DNA of 63,829 nt from contig CAMDDZ010000027.1 of NCBI GenBank assembly GCA_945893145.1, forward strand, positions 1 to 63,829, given 5' to 3'. Below are positions 43,648 through 51,843 of this stretch, one piece after another. Each line of letters begins with the position of its first letter. The stretch's first letter is position 1. The notes beneath the pieces were generated by a model, which saw only the letters and a list, made by a program, of their open reading frames with translations, ran no database searches and was not told the DNA's origin. The translations under genes and the position numbers were made by a program. The stretch is from Rhodoplanes serenus (GTDB lineage: Bacteria; Pseudomonadota; Alphaproteobacteria; Rhizobiales; Xanthobacteraceae).

Positions 43648-44402
43648 GCCACGAAATCGCTCCAGTTGCCTTGGAGCGCGCGAGCGGCCGCCGCTTCCAC
43701 GACGGTCCGATCAACAAAACTCAAGTCATCGGAGATGATGTTGTTCGTGTTGGCCGGGTCCACCACGCGCGCATTCACGAACGAGTCGCGCAGATACTCC
43801 AGCACCCGCCGCACTCGATCTGACAGCGTGGTCAGTTTCGAGTTGCGCAGCGCTTCGATCACCGTCAGCTCAAGGTAGAACGACGGGAAATCGATACCTG
43901 TCTGGTTTCGCCAAAGCTTGAGTATCCGCGTCTCAAGTAGTCGGTTCGCTGCCCTCACCGTGGCGATGTGCATCTGCACGTTCGTCTTGGTCCAGGAGTC
44001 TTTTTTGCTGCGGTACAGGCTGTGGTTGCTGCTGACGTTGTCCTGGCGTTGAGCAGGCACCAAGTCCACATCGTACGTACCGACCTTGACGTTGATGGAG
44101 ACGTTCTGCTTCTTCGGATGGTAGTGCTCCACCGCGTTGAAGAGCTTCTGGTAGATGTCGCGGAGATTGTCGGGCGTGTCGGCGCGGAGCGACAAGAACA
44201 GATCAATGTCAGTTCCGCTGTAGATCGCAGTGCCCTTGGCGAACGACCCGCTAGGCGTGATGCCTGCCAGATACTTGTTCCCCCAGGTGAGCAGAGTTGG
44301 TCGCAGCACCGCGATAACGCCGCGAACTGGCGAGTCCAGACCAGTGTTCACGGTCTCGCGCCGAATTAGGCTCACAAGGTACTGGTCCGCATTCATCGAC
44401 AT
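43644..44402 (-). CDS. CD-NTase-like nucleotidyltransferase
   Basis: A 252-residue protein with a complete polymerase-beta-type active site: PSGSFAKGTAI (Gly-Ser at 52-53), GTDIDLFLSL (Asp65, Asp67) and TYDVDLVPA (third Asp at 113). This resembles SMODS/CD-NTase enzymes that make cyclic oligonucleotides in CBASS. It lies downstream of an XRE regulator and a membrane protein and overlaps a nuclease-like gene. The start is uncertain: ATG 44402 or 44396 after GAGGG; the frame is open to 44519, but that part looks non-conserved. Another nucleotidyltransferase role (such as an OAS-like or toxin enzyme) is possible. Confidence 0.72.
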   Translation of the reverse strand: MSMNADQYLVSLIRRETVNTGLDSPVRGVIAVLRPTLLTWGNKYLAGITPSGSFAKGTAIYSGTDIDLFLSLRADTPDNLRDIYQKLFNAVEHYHPKKQNVSINVKVGTYDVDLVPAQRQDNVSSNHSLYRSKKDSWTKTNVQMHIATVRAANRLLETRILKLWRNQTGIDFPSFYLELTVIEALRNSKLTTLSDRVRRVLEYLRDSFVNARVVDPANTNNIISDDLSFVDRTVVEAAAARALQGNWSDFVA

Positions 44403-44641
44403 GGCCCTCATACCCTGCATGGCGATAGCCATGGCCATGGGCGAGTTTGCCTGGAATGGCGGGGGATAAAGGGTCACGGCATTCCACGTCATAGAAAATT
44501 GCTTGATACCCGCCGGCATGTTCGCATTTTATGGCTGGCGAGTCCCCTTGGAGAGGCTTGAAATCTGGGCAGGCGCATCAATAAGCCTTGCCAGAGACGC
44601 CGGGAGCGGCTGAAACACGAGCGCGAGTGTGGGTTCCGAGC

Positions 44642-45418
44642 TTACTTGCTCTTGGCCCAATCCAGCACTTCGATTGTTGTCTTAGTGATGCGAAGTGCAA
44701 ATGCGAACGCGAGAACGAACGGCCACAAGAAAAGGCCGAACGTCGTATTGCGAATGTCATCGGGCGGCATCGGCGCTTGAAACTCGATGGATAGCAAGTC
44801 GATTTTAACGCTCAGTTGGCGGCTCTTCAGCTCTTGGTTTGCTGCTTCTATTCGCCGGTACAGTTGTCTGCCGTAGTCGTCCAAGTCCGGCGGTGCCACA
44901 TCGTTTAGATATTCGGTCACAGCCACGCTGTAGTTTTTGTTCGTCTCGCTCTTGTCTTCTACGGCGAGTGCCAGACCCAGCTTCTTTGCCCGATCGCAAT
45001 ACTGGGGCATCACCTGCACGACGACTGGAATGCATGCGGCGCGCTGCAGGTCTTGCACGCCCTCAGCCAAGTCTACTTGCGACTTCTCTAACTGCTTTCT
45101 TATTTTGTCTTGAGTTTCGAGCTGGACGTACTCGTAGCGCTTCTCCTCATAATTCAGTGCCAGCAGGAAGACGCCGATAGCTGCTGTGCCGAGGTAGATG
45201 TAATCAATCATCCGCGCCTGGGTGACAGTCAGTCCGCTCCTGGCTCCGAACGCCCAATGAAACGCAAATAGAAAGAACAGGAAGCAGGCGCCGAGTTCGA
45301 CCAGATAGTAGGGCGACCAAGCAAAAGCACCGATGACGGCCAGCACGGATATGCCAGTGCCGATTTTGCTAATCAATGCGACGCGGCTCCTGGGAAATAG
45401 GCTGTCTGCTCGGGCCAC
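44642..45418 (-). CDS. Membrane protein with coiled-coil loop
   Basis: A 258-residue protein from a GTG at 45418. Three N-terminal helices (IGTGISVLAVIGAFAW, LVELGACFLFFLFAFHWAF, MIDYIYLGTAAIGVFLLAL), a charged coiled-coil stretch (EEKRYEYVQLETQDKIRKQL...), a soluble segment, and a last helix FGLFLWPFVLAFAFAL. It lies 25 bp downstream of the XRE gene and upstream of the CD-NTase-like gene on the same strand. By position it could be a pore-type effector, but no known effector family is recognised. Confidence 0.68.
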   Translation of the reverse strand: MARADSLFPRSRVALISKIGTGISVLAVIGAFAWSPYYLVELGACFLFFLFAFHWAFGARSGLTVTQARMIDYIYLGTAAIGVFLLALNYEEKRYEYVQLETQDKIRKQLEKSQVDLAEGVQDLQRAACIPVVVQVMPQYCDRAKKLGLALAVEDKSETNKNYSVAVTEYLNDVAPPDLDDYGRQLYRRIEAANQELKSRQLSVKIDLLSIEFQAPMPPDDIRNTTFGLFLWPFVLAFAFALRITKTTIEVLDWAKSK

Positions 45419-45443
45419 TACGTTATCCCTACCGGCGCGATCC

Positions 45444-45677
45444 TTATGATTTTCGAGGCCGCCGACTATCGCCGAGTAGCAATGCTACCTTTACCCCCAG
45501 AGCTTGGGCTACGTGCCATAGGGTAACGACGGTCGGGTTGCGCTCGCCTAGCTCCAACCCACTGACATAAGCCCTATCCACGCCCATCTTCACAGCGAGT
45601 TCAGCTTGCGTTAGCCCGGCGGCTGTTCGCAGCCGCCGAACATTTCGCCCAACTATCCGCCGTACGTCCTCCGCCAT
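45444..45677 (-). CDS. XRE-family transcriptional regulator
   Basis: A 77-residue Cro/C1-type HTH protein: VGRNVRRLRTAAGLTQAELA, MGVDRAYVSGLELGERNPTVVTLWHVAQALGV is a textbook five-helix HTH. It is divergent from the gene at 45779, and the 12-bp palindrome GCATTATAATGC (45714-45725) lies 37 bp upstream of its start. It is the likely repressor of itself, the membrane/CD-NTase/nuclease genes downstream, and the divergent gene. Confidence 0.88.
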   Translation of the reverse strand: MAEDVRRIVGRNVRRLRTAAGLTQAELAVKMGVDRAYVSGLELGERNPTVVTLWHVAQALGVKVALLLGDSRRPRKS

Positions 45678-45713
45678 GGAGGTAGTCGGGCAGGCTGTGC
45701 AATAGATTGCGAC

Positions 45714-45725
45714 GCATTATAATGC
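45714..45725. promoter_or_regulatory. 12-bp palindrome overlapping a TATAAT box
   Basis: GCATTATAATGC is a perfect palindrome whose centre is a consensus -10 (TATAAT) readable on either strand. It lies in the 101-bp divergent region between the XRE gene and the gene at 45779. A fitting operator for XRE autoregulation. Confidence 0.45.
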
Positions 45726-45778
45726 ACATTTTAGGTTTGCCGGAGCCAAGACGTCCATGATGTGCAAGAGGACATGCC

Positions 45779-46165
45779 ATGTCTGCAGCCACTGAGACAG
45801 CTGGCATTGGCACTATTATTGCCGATCCAGGACCAACTTTTGCTTACCTGACAGTCTCCGACACCGAGCGCACGATTAAAGTCTGGAAGCGTTGTCGGGT
45901 AGAAGTTTTTGATCCCTTGTGGGCTTCGGAACCCTCGAGCGGAGAAGGGCTGCCGCATCACATCATGCTTCCTTCCCAAATTCCGGACGAGCTGTGGTCC
46001 ATACTATCTGAGGAGGAGAGACTGACGAGTCGGCTAGAACAAGCACGCTTGGAAATTGTGCAATTGAAGCGCAGGAATGGAATTCTGCTTTCAGTGCTGG
46101 GCGTGCTGCTCGGTGTGGCTGCTCTCCTAGTTCTTGTGATCGTCGCGAGACCAGACCATGGCTAA
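45779..46165 (+). CDS. Hypothetical protein with coiled coil and C-terminal membrane anchor
   Basis: A 128-residue protein. A soluble N-terminal half (TIIADPGPTFAYLTVSDTERTIKVWKRCRVEVFDPLW) is followed by a coiled coil (EEERLTSRLEQARLEIVQLKRR) and a tail anchor (GILLSVLGVLLGVAALLVLVIVA). GAGGAC precedes the ATG. It is divergent from the XRE regulator and probably controlled by it. No family is recognised. Confidence 0.65.
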   Translation: MSAATETAGIGTIIADPGPTFAYLTVSDTERTIKVWKRCRVEVFDPLWASEPSSGEGLPHHIMLPSQIPDELWSILSEEERLTSRLEQARLEIVQLKRRNGILLSVLGVLLGVAALLVLVIVARPDHG

Positions 46166-46265
46166 ATTCGAAAGCGATACTCAAGCGCCCACAGCACTAA
46201 GTAAATGGTTCGGTCGGCTCCAACTTGGAAAGTCGGGTCTTGCGCTAACCACTCGATTTTGACTT
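46158..46265 (+). CDS. Possible short or truncated gene, 35 aa
   Basis: An ATG at 46158 overlaps the stop of the preceding gene by eight bases and gives MAKFESDTQAPTALSKWFGR to a TGA at 46263-46265. The overlapping start suggests translational coupling. The frame ends where the replication-module genes begin on the other strand, so it may be a gene cut off at an internal recombination point. Low confidence. Confidence 0.3.
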
Positions 46266-46856
46266 TGGGGCCTCCGCGGCTGACGCCTCGGTGTGGAAGG
46301 TCTTTGCCTTGGCGTCCACCAAACGGCCTTCCGCTTGCAACTGGTCGCCCTCGCAGAACGAGCGGTGCGCGACCGATACCATCGCCCGGGCGTGCGCGAC
46401 CCGTTCCATCGTCGAGGCCAGCGCGACAAGGGCGCTGACCGCAACAAGCAACGCCTTCCCATCACCCTTGAACGTGTCTTCGACGAGCCGAGGGGCGGCG
46501 GCGCCGATCGCCTCCGCGAAGATGCCGACGGCATCCTCGACCCGATCGAGGCCCTTGCCCTTCGCTACCTCCCACAACCGCTCCGGCAGCGCCTTCTTGG
46601 CCCATTCAGAGATGGCGGACAGATCCACGGCGGCCTTGTCGGTGGCTGCCGCCGGCACGGGAATCAGCGCCTCCACCTCGCCCGTGATCTGCCGCCACTG
46701 ATTTGCCCAGCGCGAGACGGTGGCCTTGGAAACGCTGTAGCCCTCACCGCGCAACTCGTTAAGCGCGCGCGTAGCGGTGCGCTCCGATTCCGGGAACAGA
46801 AACCAGAGGTCTTGTCCCCGCTCGAATGCCTTGGCCTTCCGCTTGATGGACATCAT
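46245..46856 (-). CDS. Phage/plasmid-type protein with N-terminal HTH
   Basis: A 203-residue protein. The first 55 residues (ERTATRALNELRGEGYSVSKATVSRWANQW) form a helix-turn-helix like those of small terminase or DUF1804-type proteins. The rest is Ala-rich and helical (ERVAHARAMVSVAHRSFCEGDQLQAEGRL). It is the last of the minus-strand replication block, 163 bp from the DUF1376 gene. No large terminase is present, so a packaging role is unlikely without a helper; a regulator is equally possible. Confidence 0.6.
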   Translation of the reverse strand: MMSIKRKAKAFERGQDLWFLFPESERTATRALNELRGEGYSVSKATVSRWANQWRQITGEVEALIPVPAAATDKAAVDLSAISEWAKKALPERLWEVAKGKGLDRVEDAVGIFAEAIGAAAPRLVEDTFKGDGKALLVAVSALVALASTMERVAHARAMVSVAHRSFCEGDQLQAEGRLVDAKAKTFHTEASAAEAPKSKSSG

Positions 46857-47019
46857 TGCTCGCCAAGATCGAGTGAGACAGTTGAGACAGACGCACGGTG
46901 GGTCGAGAGAATTGGCGTTCCGGGACGTTTCAGGGTCGTTTGGCGATGTGCTGTGCCGAAACCTGACTCAGACCCTGACACGGCGGGACAGCCTTTGGGA
47001 CAGCGGGCGGCAATGAAGC

Positions 47020-47862
47020 TCATGCGGCCTCCTTTGCTGCGACTGGCTTACCAGTGGTGGGGTCGATGCCATGATTACGGAGGATTTCAGTCGGCACGAC
47101 GCAGCCGGCCATCCCGGGCTCAGAGCCGGGGGCCCATCGGGGCCAGTTGCCGGTCGCCGTGAAGGCATTCATCGCAGCGTTCCAGTTGGTCGCCGCGGGC
47201 GACGGCGCCTTGTTGTCGTGGGCCTCCTTGATGGCGCTGTCGAAGAACTTGAGGCTGGAAATATTCGTCCTGTTCTTGGCAAGTCTGGCTTTCACGACCG
47301 CGAGACAGAGGTCGGGATCGTAACCTTGCCTCAGCCAGACCTCGCAGTGGGCGGTGTCGGGAAGGGTCCAGTCGGCCGCCTTGAACGCCTTTACAATACC
47401 CTTGCAAAGCTCAACCGCCCGGGCGTCCTGCTGTGCTCTCGTCTCGTCTTCTCTAGTCTTGTCTTTTAGGCTTTGAGTGTCGGGAAGCGCCGCTTCGTGC
47501 GAGTTGTTGTTTTGCAATGGATTAGCCTTGGACTTCCGGCTTTCTCCCGATTTCTCGCCGCCTTTACCGGCGTTGATCCGGTTCTCTCTGATCTTTTCGA
47601 GCTCCAGATCAGCGCGGGAATTGCTGAGCCGGCCATTTTCGAGCGTGAGCTTCTTCGCCTCCAACAGTTCGTTGAGGTTCTTGCGGAAGGATTTCACCGA
47701 CTGGCGACACCGGCCGGCGATGCCGTGCTCGTTGAGCGCGATCGAGCCCTCGTGGAGATAGATTTGCTGGCAGATGACGTGGTAGGCGCGATAGGCGCCG
47801 TCGCTCAGCGATTCAGTGCCGTCCATCCAGGCGGGGATGTCGTGTTTGAACCAGTTGACCAT
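47020..47862 (-). CDS. DUF1376 replication-associated protein
   Basis: A 280-residue protein with the DUF1376 opening WFKHDIPAWMDGTESLSDGAYRAYHVICQQIYL, a winged-helix-like region found in phage and plasmid replication proteins, then a charged linker and a C-terminal part (GYDPDLCLAVVKARLAKN). Its ATG overlaps the dnaB stop (TGATG). Such proteins often load the helicase or bind the origin in small mobile elements. Confidence 0.78.
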   Translation of the reverse strand: MVNWFKHDIPAWMDGTESLSDGAYRAYHVICQQIYLHEGSIALNEHGIAGRCRQSVKSFRKNLNELLEAKKLTLENGRLSNSRADLELEKIRENRINAGKGGEKSGESRKSKANPLQNNNSHEAALPDTQSLKDKTREDETRAQQDARAVELCKGIVKAFKAADWTLPDTAHCEVWLRQGYDPDLCLAVVKARLAKNRTNISSLKFFDSAIKEAHDNKAPSPAATNWNAAMNAFTATGNWPRWAPGSEPGMAGCVVPTEILRNHGIDPTTGKPVAAKEAA

Positions 47863-49274
47863 CAGGCAGTTCTCCCAAGGTCACGAACGGCGCTGGCGCC
47901 CGGATCGCAGAAGACGCACACGCTGCCAGTCGGCCCCATCCGCTGCTTGGCGCAGATGATCTCAAGCAGGTTGTGCACCTCAGCGAGGCGGGCCGGGTCG
48001 CCCTTGGGATCGTTGGCGAGGTAGTAGGCTTCGCGGAACAGGAACAGCACCACGTCCGCGTCCTGCTCGATCTCGCCGGAGTCGCGTAGGTGGGCGAGTT
48101 CCGGGCGTCGGTCGCTGGTCTTCTCGGTCTCGCGGTTCAACTGGCAGAGGAGGAGCACGGCGATGCCGAGGTCCTTCGCGAGCGCCTTCAAGCCCCCGGT
48201 GATTTCGCCGACTTCGAGGTTGCGCTGGCCGCGGTAGCGGTCCGAGGCCCGGATGAATTTCAGGTAATCGACAACGATGAACTCCAGCTTCTTGCCGCTG
48301 CGCTCGAAGCGGCTCTTAAAGGTGTAGGTCCGCGTCCTGATCTCGCCGACCGTCAGGCTGGAGGTATCGTCCAACGCCAGGGCAAGGCCGGGGAACGCGC
48401 GTCCGGCGTCGATGGCGCGCTCGGCGTTGGTGTTGTCCAAGTGCCCGTTCATGATTTCATTGGCACCGAGCGACGGGGCACCGTCGAAAGCCTCGTCGGC
48501 GATGAAGCGCGCGCTGATCTGATGCTCCGGCATCTCCAGCGAGAAGAAACCGCCAGCATGGCCCGCCTTGGCCATCTGCCGGGCCAGTGACACAGCCACA
48601 GTAGTCTTGCCCATGCCGGGACGACCGGCGATGACGATCAACTCGCCGGGCTTGAATCCACCGCCGAGCTTGCGGTCGAGGTCCTTCAAGCCGGTGGTTA
48701 AAAACAGGTCCGCCACTTCGCCGGTCCTGATCTGGTTCATGCGGGCAAGCACCGCGTCGGTGGCATCGACCACCATGCGGCCGGCGACGGGACGGCTCTC
48801 GATCACGGCCCGGGTCTGATCCAGCATCATGATTAGGTCGCCGATCAACTCCTTCGCTGCCGCGCCGGGCAGGAGCGCGGCGTGCGTCGCGTCCTCGCCG
48901 CGCGCGGCGATCTGGCGCAATGCCCACATTTCCCTGACCTGCTTGGCGAACTCGGTGACGTAGGCCGGGGGGCAATGCGTGTCGGCGGCGCATTGGGCGA
49001 GGTACTGGCTGAGGCTTTGGCCGCTATGGAATTTCGCGTTGCCGAGCTTCGCGACCAACGTGACATTATTGACCGCGCGGCCATCGGCGGCCATTTCGGC
49101 CATCGTTGCCCAGAGGGCCTGATGTAGCGCGTCCTTGAAGTGCTCGGCTGCGACAACGCCCGCGGCCAGCAGCATGGCATTGGGGCTCGTCAGGCAGGTG
49201 CCGAGCAAGGCGCATTCGACCTCGAGCGCGGAGCGATTGATGTGGTCATACTCGGCGGGAGCCAGGGCGTTCAT
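47862..49274 (-). CDS. Replicative DNA helicase, DnaB family
   Basis: A 470-residue DnaB-type helicase: N-terminal DnaB domain (EVECALLGTCLTSPNAMLLAAGV), then a RecA-like motor with Walker A AGRPGMGKTTVA, FSLEMPEHQISARFIA, Walker B (LEFIVVDYLKFI) and the C-terminal DLRDSGEIEQDADVVLFLFRE-like segment. It would drive replication of the excised element. Its ATG overlaps the stop of the upstream small gene (ATGA). It is distinct from the host dnaB by context. Confidence 0.92.
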   Translation of the reverse strand: MNALAPAEYDHINRSALEVECALLGTCLTSPNAMLLAAGVVAAEHFKDALHQALWATMAEMAADGRAVNNVTLVAKLGNAKFHSGQSLSQYLAQCAADTHCPPAYVTEFAKQVREMWALRQIAARGEDATHAALLPGAAAKELIGDLIMMLDQTRAVIESRPVAGRMVVDATDAVLARMNQIRTGEVADLFLTTGLKDLDRKLGGGFKPGELIVIAGRPGMGKTTVAVSLARQMAKAGHAGGFFSLEMPEHQISARFIADEAFDGAPSLGANEIMNGHLDNTNAERAIDAGRAFPGLALALDDTSSLTVGEIRTRTYTFKSRFERSGKKLEFIVVDYLKFIRASDRYRGQRNLEVGEITGGLKALAKDLGIAVLLLCQLNRETEKTSDRRPELAHLRDSGEIEQDADVVLFLFREAYYLANDPKGDPARLAEVHNLLEIICAKQRMGPTGSVCVFCDPGASAVRDLGRTA

Positions 49275-49492
49275 GCAGCCTTCCCTTTCGGCGCGGGCCC
49301 GGCGGCGACCACCTTCACCGCGCGGCCGAGGACATAGATGCCGAGGACATAGATACAGTGGTGGCCGGCGAACGACCCGCCGTGCTTCTCCGGCACGGTG
49401 GTGATCGGCACGCCCTCGCGACGCAGACGGTAGATGTATTGCGGCCAGCCCGGTGCCAGGCGCTCAGCCTCCAACTGGGGCATATTATGCAT
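49271..49492 (-). CDS. Small HTH-like protein of the replication block
   Basis: 73 residues from the Met at 49492: MHNMPQLEAERLAPGWPQYI, then RREGVPITTVPEKHGGSFAGHH, which looks like a short helix-turn/wing as in phage excisionase-like proteins. A 15-bp tandem duplication (49326-49340 and 49341-49355) doubles the residues IYVLG. Its stop overlaps the dnaB start. Role unknown; the start is not certain. Confidence 0.5.
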   Translation of the reverse strand: MHNMPQLEAERLAPGWPQYIYRLRREGVPITTVPEKHGGSFAGHHCIYVLGIYVLGRAVKVVAAGPAPKGKAA

Positions 49493-49565
49493 CGAACAAC
49501 TCTCATTTTCTGAGCGATTGAGTTTCGCCGCGGCCGATGTCTCACCACCGCCGGGGCTTTGCGTT

Positions 49566-49820
49566 TCAGGCCTCCTTGGCGGCTTCGCTGGTGCTGAAAA
49601 CACGCCGCTCATTCATCCATGCGTTCAAATCGTCGATCGCATACATGACGCGGCGAGTTCCGACTCGGATGAAGGGCAAGCCGCTGCCGCCGGCGCACCG
49701 CCACTTGGCCAACGTCTGCACGGCGACCCCGATAAACTGGCTCGTTTCCTCCGCATTCAAATACTTTTTTGGCGGAGCATTGGCATGCCCCGTGATGTCC
49801 TTGCTATCCATGGCGTGCAT
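49566..49820 (-). CDS. AlpA/MerR-like excisionase-type HTH protein 1
   Basis: 84 residues: KYLNAEETSQFIGVAVQTLAKWRCAGGSGLPFIRVGTRRVMYAIDDLNAWMNER is a canonical HTH_17/AlpA fold (helix-turn-helix with a wing, then the DLNAW helix). I chose the ATG at 49820, seven bases after GGAGG; an ATG at 49823 directly precedes it. It is probably a recombination directionality factor or a regulator of the replication block. Confidence 0.8.
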   Translation of the reverse strand: MHAMDSKDITGHANAPPKKYLNAEETSQFIGVAVQTLAKWRCAGGSGLPFIRVGTRRVMYAIDDLNAWMNERRVFSTSEAAKEA

Positions 49821-49822
49821 CA

Positions 49823-50056
49823 TCAGACCTCCACCTGCACCGCCAAGCGGGCTCCTGAGGTGTTCTGAACCAGACAGCCGCTGAGCCAACGATCGACGTC
49901 CGACCGGCGGTACATGACCTTTTTCTTCCCGAGCTTGAGAAACGGCATCGAGGTGCCAAGGCATCTCATTTTCGCAAGCGTTTTGACGGAAAGCCGGGTG
50001 TAGGCGGCGGCTTCATCCGGCGACATCAGATCGGTATTGAGCGCGACGTTCTGCAT
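49823..50056 (-). CDS. AlpA/MerR-like excisionase-type HTH protein 2
   Basis: 77 residues from the ATG at 50056, which follows GGAGGG: LMSPDEAAAYTRLSVKTLAKMRCLGTSMPFLKLGKKKVMYRRSDVDRWLSG is the same AlpA fold as its neighbour, so the two are tandem paralogues. The stop (TGA) overlaps the ATG at 49823. First gene of the leftward replication block. Confidence 0.82.
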   Translation of the reverse strand: MQNVALNTDLMSPDEAAAYTRLSVKTLAKMRCLGTSMPFLKLGKKKVMYRRSDVDRWLSGCLVQNTSGARLAVQVEV

Positions 50057-50552
50057 TGTCCTACCCTCCAAGCCGAGCAACTGTCTCATGAAGAGACAAC
50101 TGGCCCACGATGTTGCCGGGCGCTCGTCGCGCGCGGCTGCTGGATCGCACCGATCACTCGATGCGTTTTGAACTTGATTGGATTCCCGGGCATCCCGGGC
50201 GGGCTCCCCGGCGCCTGTTATGGGTGGCTAACCCCTGCCTGCGTTGCCCCACAGAGGCCGATGTGTTCGGCTTGAAAAGCAAACGGGGCTTGTCCGAGAG
50301 CGTGGTGTCCGCCTCGGCGCGCCGGTTCGGCGCTAGGTCCGATCCCCTGCCATCTCACCCTGGTATCGGATGGCGGCTCGTCCTGGTTGGGACGCTGGCG
50401 ACTCGGAACATGCACAAAATTACCGTGCCGCCCCCCTTCGCCAACCATAATCGTGAGAGCAAGCTGGCTTCCCACAGAAACCGAGGTAGCTCTATGGGCT
50501 TTGGCCATCAAAATATGCGCGCAGTTCTTTGCCCGCCGCGCCAATAACCGCA
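50057..50552. other. Non-coding gap, possible control or origin region
   Basis: A 496-base stretch between the AlpA start and the Fic stop. Frames open on both strands have poor protein character (Arg/Pro/Ser-rich, no ribosome-binding sites). It should hold the promoter of the replication block and might hold the element's origin. I see no clear iterons, hairpin or tRNA. Confidence 0.4.
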
Positions 50553-51740
50553 TTACGCTTCAGGGAGAATTGGCAGTTCCCCAAAGGGACGGTTGATAAT
50601 TGTAAGAGCTTCATCAGCGGCAAAGATGCGGTTGCGGGCATAACCTGTCCGCTCCGTCAGCATGCCGGCTTCAACAAGTTGATCAACCGCCTGCGTTGCA
50701 GCCGGGATGCTAACTTTCAGAATGTCGGAAAGACGCTTCGCCGTCAGCACCGGATAGTGTGGCAGCACATCTAGAGAGTTGAATGCACCTGATCCCTGGC
50801 GAAATTTCCGCCGCGCGCGCCACAAATCTCCAAGTTTGGATAGCGCTTCGCGCGTGACAATAAGTTCGTTTGCGCTGCCGGTAATCGCATCAGCAATAAA
50901 AGCCGCGGCCTCGTGCCATTCAAGGCGCTGTTGGGCTGCCTTCAGAGAAGCGTAGTACGAGCCCTTGTGAGCCTCGATATATGGCGAGAGATAAAGCGGC
51001 ATGCGTCCTTCCGCCGCCATCATCAGCGGCAGCAGCAGCCGCCCGACGCGGCCGTTGCCATCGCGGAACGGGTGGACCGCTTCAAAATGCGCGTGAGCAA
51101 TAGCCATGCGAACGGTTAGATTTTGATTCATGACCTGCATGCCTTCGCCGCGCATGTAGGCCATAGTCTCTTCAAGACAGGCCGCAATGTCTCCGGGTGG
51201 CGCAGGGTTGTACGTCGAGTAAGCAATATTACCAGCGCCGCCGATCCATACGACGCGAGTTCGAAGGTTGCCTGGATTGTCTTTGTAATCGCTATCGCCT
51301 CTCATCACGATACGGTGCAGGTCCTGAACGAGACCGACCGTGAAGATTTCGCTCTTTTCCTCTTGAGCGCGGGGCACAAAATCATCGAGCGCCAGCGCAT
51401 AGTCGCGAACTTGCACTGCTGCATCGCTTGATTCCGTGCTGCCAGTTTCCTCTATCGAGAGAAGCTCATCGAGTGTGCTGTTCGTTCCTTCGATTGATGA
51501 ACTGCTCACAGCCTCGCGTCGGGGCAGGATGCGGCTGATAAGCCAGGGGTCCTTGAGTTCAGTGGCGAGCGTTTCCACCTTCGCTAGAGCAGTGTCCGCT
51601 TCGCTGAGCTTCCGGCCCCCGGGGATAATCACCGCATTTTCTGGGGGCGGCAGAGGTACGACGCCGTAATGGGCCTGGAAGGGCTCCGGAAGCCGTTTTA
51701 GGCGCTGTCTTACTTCATGGCTTAGCTCATCCCTTTTCAA
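50553..51740 (-). CDS. Fic family protein (AMPylase-type) with C-terminal winged helix
   Basis: A 395-residue protein starting at a TTG (51740) with AAGGA upstream. The N-terminal Fic domain has the inhibitory motif S80-X3-E84-G85 (SSIEGT), which in the family blocks ATP positioning. The catalytic HPFRDGNGRVGR is intact near 221-232. A C-terminal winged HTH (LTAKRLSDILKVSIPAATQAVDQLVEAGML) follows. Fic proteins AMPylate target hydroxyls, often as toxins or regulators. It is divergent from the giant HTH-nuclease gene, 136 bp apart, across a perfect palindrome. Confidence 0.9.
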   Translation of the reverse strand: MKRDELSHEVRQRLKRLPEPFQAHYGVVPLPPPENAVIIPGGRKLSEADTALAKVETLATELKDPWLISRILPRREAVSSSSIEGTNSTLDELLSIEETGSTESSDAAVQVRDYALALDDFVPRAQEEKSEIFTVGLVQDLHRIVMRGDSDYKDNPGNLRTRVVWIGGAGNIAYSTYNPAPPGDIAACLEETMAYMRGEGMQVMNQNLTVRMAIAHAHFEAVHPFRDGNGRVGRLLLPLMMAAEGRMPLYLSPYIEAHKGSYYASLKAAQQRLEWHEAAAFIADAITGSANELIVTREALSKLGDLWRARRKFRQGSGAFNSLDVLPHYPVLTAKRLSDILKVSIPAATQAVDQLVEAGMLTERTGYARNRIFAADEALTIINRPFGELPILPEA

Positions 51741-51843
51741 GCACTAATCCTTGTCTAGGAGAGGCTTCCCGCTCCTGTAGTAAAGGTTACAGGTATAAGG
51801 TTCAATAAAAGTCTCGAAAGATCAAGGTGATAAGGCCTATCTT

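Noticed and set aside
40678..46165. CRISPR array or tandem-repeat locus in the AT-richer region
   Set aside because: No regularly spaced repeats of any length were found; the repetition is at protein level only.
46245..46856. Small terminase subunit of a complete prophage
   Set aside because: No large terminase, portal, capsid or tail genes occur anywhere in the element, so a full prophage is not supported.
50110..50553. Overlapping frames of about 110-145 codons on both strands
   Set aside because: Neither has a ribosome-binding site, motif or natural composition; treated as non-coding.
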